Below are positions 51,327-58,584 of a DNA stretch of 64,000 nt, one piece after another (the stretch's first letter is position 1; every line of letters starts with the position of its first letter). Source of the DNA: Varibaculum cambriense DSM 15806 (GTDB lineage Bacteria; Actinomycetota; Actinomycetes; Actinomycetales; Actinomycetaceae); assembly GCF_000420065.1 (NCBI RefSeq), contig NZ_ATUF01000002.1, positions 992,001-1,056,000 on the forward strand, written 5' to 3'. Below the pieces are notes generated by a model that did not search any database, was not told where the DNA came from, and saw nothing but the letters and a program-made list of their open reading frames with translations. The position numbers and the translations under genes were made by a program.

Positions 51327-52213
51327 GTGATAACGAAAATTATTTATTCCGCGACGGTCAGCTAAAAAATGGCCAGTTCGAGTTGGATTTAACTCCGGAA
51401 AAAGCCGGTTGGGAGTTCTCGGGACTGAAGGTCTTGAATCTGCCGGCGGGAGCCAGCCAAGAGGTCACCTCCGGTAACTCCGAACTGCTGGTTTTACCTC
51501 TCGAGGGCGGCTGCACAGTTAAGGTTGGCGGTGAAACTTTCGAAATCAAGGGACGTAAGGATATCTGGAGTGAAATCACCGATTACCTGTACGTACCGAT
51601 TAACACCACCTTTACGGTGAGCAGCGAAAAAGGTGGGCGGTTCGCGCTGCCCAGTTCGGTAGCCAAGAACGAAAAACCGCTGCGCTACTGCCCCCAGGAT
51701 GAAGTCATCTCCATGATTCGCGGTAAGGGCGACTGCACCCGGGAAGTCCACAACTACACCATGGGCAATCCGGTAGAGGTTGACCATGTGCTGGTCACCG
51801 AAGTGATTACTCCCGGTGGTAACTGGTCTTCGTATCCTCCTCACAAACATGATGAGCATTCCGAAACTGAACGGATTTTGGAAGAAATCTATTACTACCA
51901 GGTAAAGCCGGCTGCCAATGGCACTACCGGAATGGCGTTGCAGCGGATCTACCCCTCTAAAGGACACACTATTGATGTCTGTGCCGAGGTACACAGCGGG
52001 GACGTAGTAGTAATGCCGCACGGTTGGCACGGCCCGTCCGTAGCCGCGCCCGGATACCACCTGTATTATTTGAATGTAATGGCCGGCCCGGCTGAAGACG
52101 CCACCTGGCTGGTAACTGTTGATCCCGACTATGTCTGGCTCACCGAAGATTGGGGTGGCGGCGAAGTCGACCCCCGTCTGCCCATGACCAACGCCACCAT
52201 CAAGGAGGACTAA
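51323..52213 (+). CDS. iolB: 5-deoxy-glucuronate isomerase
   Basis: 296 residues, a bicupin enzyme. The metal site is in GNWSSYPPHKHDEHSETERILEEIYYYQ with conserved His and Glu, and SGDVVVMPHGWHGPSVAAPGY completes the second cupin. It converts 5-deoxy-glucuronate to 2-deoxy-5-keto-gluconate, the IolC substrate. It overlaps the previous gene by 4 bp (ATGA). Confidence 0.95.
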   Translation: MSDNENYLFRDGQLKNGQFELDLTPEKAGWEFSGLKVLNLPAGASQEVTSGNSELLVLPLEGGCTVKVGGETFEIKGRKDIWSEITDYLYVPINTTFTVSSEKGGRFALPSSVAKNEKPLRYCPQDEVISMIRGKGDCTREVHNYTMGNPVEVDHVLVTEVITPGGNWSSYPPHKHDEHSETERILEEIYYYQVKPAANGTTGMALQRIYPSKGHTIDVCAEVHSGDVVVMPHGWHGPSVAAPGYHLYYLNVMAGPAEDATWLVTVDPDYVWLTEDWGGGEVDPRLPMTNATIKED

Positions 52214-52215
52214 GG

Positions 52216-54117
52216 ATGGCAAAATTTGAGACCGTTCGCCTAACCACCGCGCAGGCGACAATCCGCTTCTTAATCAATCAGTATTCCGAGCGTGACGGCA
52301 AAGAATACCGTCTGATTCCCGGTACTTTCGGGATTTTCGGACACGGAAACGTGTGTGGCATCGGTCAGGCGCTGCTGCAAAACGAACTAGATTCCACCCC
52401 CGATGGGGGAGTAATGGAATACTACATGCCGCGTAACGAGCAGGGCGCAGTCCATGCGGCCGCGGCTTATGCGAAGGCCAAGAACCGGCTGCAGACGCTG
52501 GCAGTTACCACTTCGATTGGTCCGGGCGCCTTGAATATGGTGACTGGCGCGGCGCTGGCCACCACTAACCGGGTGCCGGTATTGCTGCTGCCTTCTGACC
52601 AGTTCGCTACCCGCTACCCGGATCCGGTGCTCCAGCAGCTAGAGGATCCGCGTTCTTTGGACGTAACCGTTAACGATGCGTTCCGTTGCGTATCGCGTTT
52701 CTTCGACCGGATCAACCGGCCTGAACAGCTAATGCCGTCCTTGATGAACGCGATGCGGGTACTGACTGACCCGGCCGAAACCGGCGCAGTAGTGCTGGCA
52801 ATGCCGCAAGACGTACAGGCCGAAGCCTTCGATTGGCCGGTAGAAATGTTTGAAAAGCGGGTTTGGCATGTACGCCGCCCGGCAGTATCTGAGACCGAGA
52901 TGGCGCGGGCGGCAGCGATTATTAAGTCAGCGAAGCGTCCTCTGATTGTTTCCGGTGGCGGCACAATCTACGCGGAAGCCTCCCAGGAGCTACGCGATTT
53001 GGCGAATGCTACCGGGATTCCGGTATCCGATACCCAGGCCGGTAAAGGCGCCATCAACTATGACCATGAATGCGCCGTGGGGGGCGTGGGCTCTACCGGT
53101 GCTAATAGCGCAAACCATTTGGCAGATAAAGCAGATGTGGTGATCGGGGTGGGTACTCGCTACTCGGACTTCACTACTGCTTCCCACACCCAGTTCAAGA
53201 ACCCGGATGTACGCTTTGTAAACATCAACGTGAAAGCCTTCGATGCGGCTAAACACGCGGGTGAAATGGTGGTGGCTGACGCCAAGTTGGCGCTGGCTGC
53301 TTTGAAAGAGGCACTTGGAGATTACCGGGTCTCTGAAGATTACAGCCGCGAGATTGCCAGCGAGCGTGAGGACTGGTTTGAAAAGACCGCGGAATGCTAC
53401 GGTGCGCACGACCAAGAGCTACCGGCGCAAACCGAGGTATTCGGGGCGCTCAACGACATGATGGGCGACAACGATGTGGTGATTAACGCCGCCGGGTCGA
53501 TGCCGGGCGATTTGCAGTGCCTGTGGCAAGCGAAGACTCCGGTGCAATACCACGTAGAGTATGCCTTTAGCTGTATGGGATACGAGATCCCGGCGGCTAT
53601 GGGTGTCAAGATGGCGTTGCCGGATTCGGAAGTGGTGGCGATTGTCGGTGACGGTACCTACCAGATGTTGCCGATGGAATTGGCTACCGTGGTGCAGGAA
53701 AACATCAAGGTTATCTATGTTTTGCTGCAAAACTACGGGTTCTCTTCGATTGGCGCGCTTTCGGAGTCACGCGGCTCTCAGCGTTTCGGTACCCGTTACC
53801 GGATGGGGGCAGGTAACCCCCATAACGAGGACGGGGAGCTGCTGCCGGTAGATATCGCCAAGAACGCGGAATCTTGGGGAATTAAGGTGCTGAAGGTGCA
53901 CACTATCGAAGAGTTCCGGGATGCCTATCGCCAGGCAGAGAAATCTGAGCGGGCAGTGATGATTCATATCGAGACCAACCTGTTTGGTCCGAACCCGCCG
54001 AACTGCTCCTACTGGGACGTGGCGGTGCCGGAAGTTTCTCGCATTGAATCCACGCAGCAGGCTCGTAAAGAATACGAGGAAGCACTAGTGGATCAGCGTC
54101 ACTACTGGAAGCAGTAG
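52216..54117 (+). CDS. iolD: 3D-(3,5/4)-trihydroxycyclohexane-1,2-dione acylhydrolase
   Basis: 633 residues from ATG 52216 with AAGGAGG upstream; longer frames opening at 52150 would run into iolB. ThDP-dependent family: FGIFGHGNVCGIGQALLQ, EYYMPRNEQGAVHAAAAYAK with the catalytic Glu, and GDGTYQMLPMELATVVQENIKVIYVLLQNYGF as the ThDP/Mg site. It opens the cyclohexane ring of inositol breakdown. iolE and iolG, which act before it, are not in this window. Confidence 0.95.
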   Translation: MAKFETVRLTTAQATIRFLINQYSERDGKEYRLIPGTFGIFGHGNVCGIGQALLQNELDSTPDGGVMEYYMPRNEQGAVHAAAAYAKAKNRLQTLAVTTSIGPGALNMVTGAALATTNRVPVLLLPSDQFATRYPDPVLQQLEDPRSLDVTVNDAFRCVSRFFDRINRPEQLMPSLMNAMRVLTDPAETGAVVLAMPQDVQAEAFDWPVEMFEKRVWHVRRPAVSETEMARAAAIIKSAKRPLIVSGGGTIYAEASQELRDLANATGIPVSDTQAGKGAINYDHECAVGGVGSTGANSANHLADKADVVIGVGTRYSDFTTASHTQFKNPDVRFVNINVKAFDAAKHAGEMVVADAKLALAALKEALGDYRVSEDYSREIASEREDWFEKTAECYGAHDQELPAQTEVFGALNDMMGDNDVVINAAGSMPGDLQCLWQAKTPVQYHVEYAFSCMGYEIPAAMGVKMALPDSEVVAIVGDGTYQMLPMELATVVQENIKVIYVLLQNYGFSSIGALSESRGSQRFGTRYRMGAGNPHNEDGELLPVDIAKNAESWGIKVLKVHTIEEFRDAYRQAEKSERAVMIHIETNLFGPNPPNCSYWDVAVPEVSRIESTQQARKEYEEALVDQRHYWKQ

Positions 54118-54152
54118 CCAATAGTCTCTGGCAAATCTGATAGTGAATGAGT

Positions 54153-54225
54153 CGGGCTAACGCCCGAAACTCCCGGGGCAGAGAGCCTTTTGGGATAACC
54201 CCCAAAAGCTCCCCGCCTCGGGAGT
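54153..54225. terminator. Nested hairpins between iolD and the acyltransferase gene
   Basis: CGGGC-taac-GCCCG (54153-54166) followed by a nested structure: outer arms ACTCCCG (54169-54175) and CGGGAGT (54219-54225), inner arms TTTTGGG (54188-54194) and CCCAAAA (54201-54207). It lies between converging genes. No T-run, so the terminator role is tentative. Confidence 0.5.
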
Positions 54226-54313
54226 ATTTATATGGGCTGGGTTTATTAGCCGCTATCGGGACTGGTATCTATTTATCGAGTTCAGTCTGGCTAAAGATGC
54301 GGTTTTCGCAGTG

Positions 54314-56341
54314 CTAGGGTTCCAGGAACCCTTTGGTCTGCTTAGCGAAGAAATCTTCTAAGGTCTGGGAGTAATACTTTGTCAGGTGGTCATGATCCAT
54401 ATAGACGTAAAGATTACCGACCAGGGGACTGCACGCATCGTTGGGACATATCTGGGGAGATAAATCCACGAAATGGAAACCAGGGTTTTCTACAGGTAGA
54501 CCGTTAAGAGTCTTCGAATATACCTGTCCATAGGGGACGCCACAGGATTGGGGATTAGGAGCTGACACAGCGCACTCATAGATATTTTGAGAAAAATTGG
54601 GGGTGTCTCGCATCCCGATTACCTTGATCCCCTTTGCCAGGAACTCGGACACTACATCTGGGTGACCCGGTAATACTTGATCGGGGCTACCAGGTTGCGT
54701 AAGCGTGGAAACCATAATCACCGCATCGGGTTTTGCCTTATTTAACGCCCAATCCAATCCTGCCTGTACCCATTTTTTGCAGGTATCGTCATGGCCGTTG
54801 AACTCCCGGGAGATCTTGCAGCCTCCCATTAGCAGTGCGGCTAAATTCCAGTTTCGTTTCTGCGCCGTTTTTTTGATGGCGGGCAAGTATTGCTCGGCAT
54901 GGGAATCACCGAATACCAGGACATTAGCGCCGTTAGTACCTTCCTGGTGAAGCTGACGACAAGAATTGTTATGACCGGCGGCTTCGCCAAAATCTGGTGC
55001 CCCGGCAAATGCGCCGTCACATTGGTACGGCAGGCTAGCCCACTGTTTACCTAACTCTCCGGGAGCGGGCAAGGGATCTTCTTTAAAACTGGTGGGCGGA
55101 TTTTTCTGTAGGAGGATTCGCGCGCCGGGGTGACTAGAAACAGTGACGTGCTTGGCGGGAGAGATTCGCTTGTTTATCTGCCAAGAGGCAGTAGCAATGC
55201 CACCTGCACCTACCGCCAAAGCCAAGACAATAACGCTGACTTTATGCAGCCAGGTCTTGTTGAATAGTTTCAGGGAACGTACGGGGTTATCAACCAGCTC
55301 AGTTAGAAGGACTGCTAGCCCTAAGGAAACTAGGAATAGGAATCCGCCCTCGAAAAGAGAAAGGTTAGCCTGCTGACGCGCACCCATATACGTCGCGAAA
55401 ATTGGCCAGTGCACCAGGTAGAGCGCATAGGAGTTGTCACCGATATAGACCAGAGGACGCCAGGATAGTAGCCGGGCGGAAGTGGAGTTAGAGTCACTGC
55501 GAACAAATAACATCACCAGGCACGCTGCCACAATGGGTAGGACACAGACGGGGCCAGGATAGGTGCCCACTGAGAGGAGGCCAAAAACTATCACGATTGC
55601 AATAGAAATCCACCCTAGAGCATCATGCCATTTAGATCCCACTTTAACTTTTTTGACAGCGAGTGCAGCTAGGACTCCGATCGCGAACTCCCAAAATCGA
55701 ATGCGCGTGTCGAAATAGTATTGCGAAGCGGTGCCGTCGAAAAACTTTAGTAGTAACCAGACAAAGGAGATCAGGGCGGAGAGAGAAAAAACAGTGAAAA
55801 TCCCTTTGCGGACGGAGATATTTAATTTGCGACAGATCAGGGCAGTTACCGCGAAAACTAGCGGGAAGATCAAAAAGATTTGTCCTTGGACTGCGATGCA
55901 CCACATATGCATTAGCGGAGAGGACAGGGAATGGTCGGCAGCAAAATAGTCGACTAACTCTGACTGTAAATACCAGTTTTGGTAGTAAAACAAGGATGGC
56001 CAGGACTGGTTGATAATCTCGTTCCATCTAGTCTTTGGTAGATACTTGATGGTTAACGCAATCGCAGAGAGGATGGTGACCACCAAGGGAGGAAGCAGCC
56101 GCCGGAATGTTTGAATCCACCGTTTGATTACTGAATAGCTCTTACCAGCATCGGATCCGCGAATAAAGGAATCTGCTAAGAGGAAAGCAGAGACCATAAT
56201 GAATACATCCACCCCAATGGGAGAGCCAACCTGCCAGGCGTGGAACACTATGATTTGCAAGGCGCAGAGGGCGCGCAATCCTTGAATTTCCGGGCGGAAG
56301 CGCCGCTTTTTAGCGGCAGTCGGTACTAGTGGGGAGCTCAT
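54314..56341 (-). CDS. Acyltransferase-3/SGNH membrane O-acyltransferase
   Basis: 675 residues. The N-terminal acyltransferase-3 domain (about 1-400, some ten membrane segments) begins FRPEIQGLRALCALQIIVFHAW; a periplasmic SGNH hydrolase-like domain follows, with the Ser block VFGDSHAEQYLPAI (Asp at 479, Ser at 480) and the C-terminal DHDH near residue 650. OafA-type enzymes acylate surface glycans or peptidoglycan. The neighbouring glycosyltransferase genes make a cell-surface polysaccharide the likely target. Confidence 0.9.
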   Translation of the reverse strand: MSSPLVPTAAKKRRFRPEIQGLRALCALQIIVFHAWQVGSPIGVDVFIMVSAFLLADSFIRGSDAGKSYSVIKRWIQTFRRLLPPLVVTILSAIALTIKYLPKTRWNEIINQSWPSLFYYQNWYLQSELVDYFAADHSLSSPLMHMWCIAVQGQIFLIFPLVFAVTALICRKLNISVRKGIFTVFSLSALISFVWLLLKFFDGTASQYYFDTRIRFWEFAIGVLAALAVKKVKVGSKWHDALGWISIAIVIVFGLLSVGTYPGPVCVLPIVAACLVMLFVRSDSNSTSARLLSWRPLVYIGDNSYALYLVHWPIFATYMGARQQANLSLFEGGFLFLVSLGLAVLLTELVDNPVRSLKLFNKTWLHKVSVIVLALAVGAGGIATASWQINKRISPAKHVTVSSHPGARILLQKNPPTSFKEDPLPAPGELGKQWASLPYQCDGAFAGAPDFGEAAGHNNSCRQLHQEGTNGANVLVFGDSHAEQYLPAIKKTAQKRNWNLAALLMGGCKISREFNGHDDTCKKWVQAGLDWALNKAKPDAVIMVSTLTQPGSPDQVLPGHPDVVSEFLAKGIKVIGMRDTPNFSQNIYECAVSAPNPQSCGVPYGQVYSKTLNGLPVENPGFHFVDLSPQICPNDACSPLVGNLYVYMDHDHLTKYYSQTLEDFFAKQTKGFLEP

Positions 56342-56414
56342 TGCGGTGTTCTTTCGGTAGGTAGCTTCTTAAGGATGCTATTGCAGCACGCGAAATATAT
56401 GCAATCTACTGTCA

Positions 56415-56456
56415 CATAAAAAACGGCTTGGGTGAGGTGTACCCCCACCCAAGCCG
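56415..56456 (-). terminator. Intrinsic terminator of the aldo/keto reductase gene
   Basis: CGGCTTGGGTG (56424-56434) pairs with CACCCAAGCCG (56446-56456); on the minus strand it is followed by TTTTTT. Confidence 0.85.
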
Positions 56457-56483
56457 GTAGTTTAATTATTTACTTTTATGTAT

Positions 56484-57425
56484 TTAGGCGAAAGGTCGTG
56501 ATTTTTCGTCTAGGGTCGCAATCGCTGCTGCCGGTAGACTCAGGCTGGCGGAAGCCACCAGATCCTTTAGCTGCTGGGGATTACGTGCAGAGGCAATCGG
56601 GGCGGCCACGCCCTTGGCACGTAGCCAGGCGAGAGACACCGCGGTGGGGGTAGATTCGAGTTCTGCAGCCACCTTCACCAGGGTATCTACCAGTGCAAAA
56701 GATTCGGGGCGGTTGTATTCCGATAGGAAATCGCTGCGGTCTTTGCCGGCCAGGTCTTCTGCTTTACGGTATTTTCCGGTTAGGAAGCCGGAAGCCAGCG
56801 AGAAGTAGCTGAACTCGGCAACCCCGAATTCTTTACAAATAGGCTGGTAGTTGTCTTCAAATTCTTTACGGTAGAGCAGGTTGTATTGATTTTGGATCGC
56901 GACTGGTGCTGACAGGTTCTCCTCTTTAGCAACCTGGAACCATTCGCGCATCCGGGCAGGGGAAAAGTTCGACATGGCCACGTAACGGATCTTGCCCGCT
57001 TTTACTAGCGCATCGAACGCCCTCGCCATCTCGGCGATAGGGGTCTTATTATCATCGAAATGCGCGTAATACAGGTCGATGTAGTCGGTCTGTAGCCGTT
57101 TGAGGGAAGCCTCGCAGGCAGCCTGAATATTTGCGGGGGACAGGCCAGGAAAGTCGGGGTGTTGGCTAACCTTAGTAGCGATAACTACCTGGTCACGTGC
57201 GTTGCACTCGCGCAGCCATTCCCCAATTACGGTCTCGGATTCTCCGCCTTTTAGCCCTTCGCCCCAGGCAGAATAAACATCGGCAGTATCAATGAAGTTC
57301 CCGCCTGCTTCCCGGTAAGCATCAATTACCGAAAAGGAATCAGCCTTATCGCTAGTCCAACCGAAAGTATTTGCACCTAAAGCCAGTTCAAAAACGGAAA
57401 GTTCAGTGCCCTTAACCTGGTACAT
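56484..57425 (-). CDS. Aldo/keto reductase
   Basis: 313 residues from ATG 57425, preferred because GGAGGAG lies just upstream; a longer frame starting at 57455 would swallow it. AKR barrel: FELALGANTFGWTSDKAD, NFIDTADVYSAWG with catalytic Asp and Tyr, VVIATKVSQ with Lys, and YYAHFDD with His; the NADP site is PIASARNPQQLKDL. Substrate unknown. Expression is probably controlled through the palindrome at 57450-57461. Confidence 0.93.
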   Translation of the reverse strand: MYQVKGTELSVFELALGANTFGWTSDKADSFSVIDAYREAGGNFIDTADVYSAWGEGLKGGESETVIGEWLRECNARDQVVIATKVSQHPDFPGLSPANIQAACEASLKRLQTDYIDLYYAHFDDNKTPIAEMARAFDALVKAGKIRYVAMSNFSPARMREWFQVAKEENLSAPVAIQNQYNLLYRKEFEDNYQPICKEFGVAEFSYFSLASGFLTGKYRKAEDLAGKDRSDFLSEYNRPESFALVDTLVKVAAELESTPTAVSLAWLRAKGVAAPIASARNPQQLKDLVASASLSLPAAAIATLDEKSRPFA

Positions 57426-57449
57426 TATCTCCTCCAAAAGTAATTGTAC

Positions 57450-57461
57450 TGTCAATTGACA
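57450..57461. promoter_or_regulatory. 12-bp perfect palindrome in the aldo/keto reductase promoter
   Basis: TGTCAATTGACA lies 25 bp before the reductase start and partly overlaps a minus-strand -10 candidate TACAAT (57444-57449). A TetR- or MarR-like operator is plausible; no regulator gene is adjacent. Confidence 0.5.
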
Positions 57462-57558
57462 TGATACTAGTTTCGGGGCTCAGGTGCAGAAACATTGCGG
57501 GGGCACTAGGCGGGTGTGGTTTTACCGTTGCTTAGCTATATGTGAATGTATACCCCTA

Positions 57559-57570
57559 TACAATAGGCAC
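57559..57570 (+). promoter_or_regulatory. -10 box TACAAT six nt before the glycosyltransferase GTG
   Basis: TACAAT (57559-57564) is 6 nt before GTG 57571 with no Shine-Dalgarno sequence. This decides the start: the upstream reading frame from 57484 would have to be transcribed from elsewhere. Confidence 0.6.
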
Positions 57571-58515
57571 GTGAGTAGTACTAAGCGCATTGGCCCCGCT
57601 CTTAGCTTGGTGGTGCCTTGTTATCGGGAAGAGGCGAATCTAAACGACTTGCATACTGCGGTTGAGGCGGCTTTGGGTCAAGTTATTGATTGGGAATTAG
57701 TGCTGGTTGACGATGGTTCGCCCGACAAGACTCTGCAGGTAGCAAAGGATTTAGCAAAGCAAGATCGGCGGGTTAAGGTTATTGGCTTTTCCCGTAATTT
57801 CGGTAAAGAGGCCGCGATGTTGGCGGGCTTGGAATATTCCAGCGGACAACGGGTAGTGATTATGGATGGTGATCTCCAGCATCCACCCTCGTTAATCCCG
57901 GAAATGCTAAAGAAAATGGACGAGGAGGACGCGGATCAAGTTATTGCCCGCCGGGATCGGACTGGGGATCCGGCGGTGCGCACTGGGCTTTCTCGTCTTT
58001 ACTATCGGTTTGTTAACTCCATGATGGATGTGCAATTAGCAGACGGTGCCGGGGATTTTCGCGTGCTTTCACGGCGTGCCGTGAGGGCGATTTTGTCTAT
58101 GCCGGAGGCTCAACGCTTCTCGAAAGGATTATTTTCCTGGATTGGGTTCCCGACAGCAGAAATAACTTACCGGAATGTGCAGCGTGAGGGCGGGGAATCC
58201 TCCTGGAGTACCCGGAAGCTTTTCAACTATGCGATTGATTCAGTGTTGTCCTTTAACTCTCGTCCGTTAAGAGCGGTGATCTGGCTCGGGGGAGGGGTAT
58301 TCGCCTTGGGGGTCCTTTACTTTATCTATCTGTTTGTAAGCTGGCTAATTAGTGGGGTGAGCGCGCCCGGCTATATCACTACTATTGCCGCGATTATTGC
58401 GTTTGGAGGAGTGCAGCTGGCCTCTATAGGGATCGTTGGTGAGTATGTGGGACGTATCTATACGGAAGTGAAGCGTCGCCCGCACTACATCGTGGCTAGT
58501 GAAGAAAACTTGTGA
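57571..58515 (+). CDS. Family 2 glycosyltransferase, GtrB/polyprenyl-phosphate type
   Basis: 314 residues. GT-A fold with ALSLVVPCYREEANL, LVDDGSPDKT, FSRNFGKEAAMLAGLEYSSG and the DxD-type MDGDLQHPPSLIPEM; two C-terminal membrane segments (about 235-290). This layout matches GtrB and dolichyl/undecaprenyl-phosphate sugar transferases, which load a sugar onto a lipid carrier for later use outside the cell. It probably feeds the YfhO-type protein encoded next. Start GTG 57571 is set by the leaderless -10 box. Confidence 0.88.
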   Translation: MSSTKRIGPALSLVVPCYREEANLNDLHTAVEAALGQVIDWELVLVDDGSPDKTLQVAKDLAKQDRRVKVIGFSRNFGKEAAMLAGLEYSSGQRVVIMDGDLQHPPSLIPEMLKKMDEEDADQVIARRDRTGDPAVRTGLSRLYYRFVNSMMDVQLADGAGDFRVLSRRAVRAILSMPEAQRFSKGLFSWIGFPTAEITYRNVQREGGESSWSTRKLFNYAIDSVLSFNSRPLRAVIWLGGGVFALGVLYFIYLFVSWLISGVSAPGYITTIAAIIAFGGVQLASIGIVGEYVGRIYTEVKRRPHYIVASEENL

Positions 58516-58584
58516 GCTTTAATCTTGGTCTCAATAATGTCATTTTTAGTTTCAAAACCGCTGATTTGAATGCTGGGGGAGTGA

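Noticed and set aside
54153-54225. Nested hairpins after iolD as a relative of elements A and B
   Set aside because: The nested layout is similar, but no flanking sequence is shared; more likely a terminator between convergent genes.
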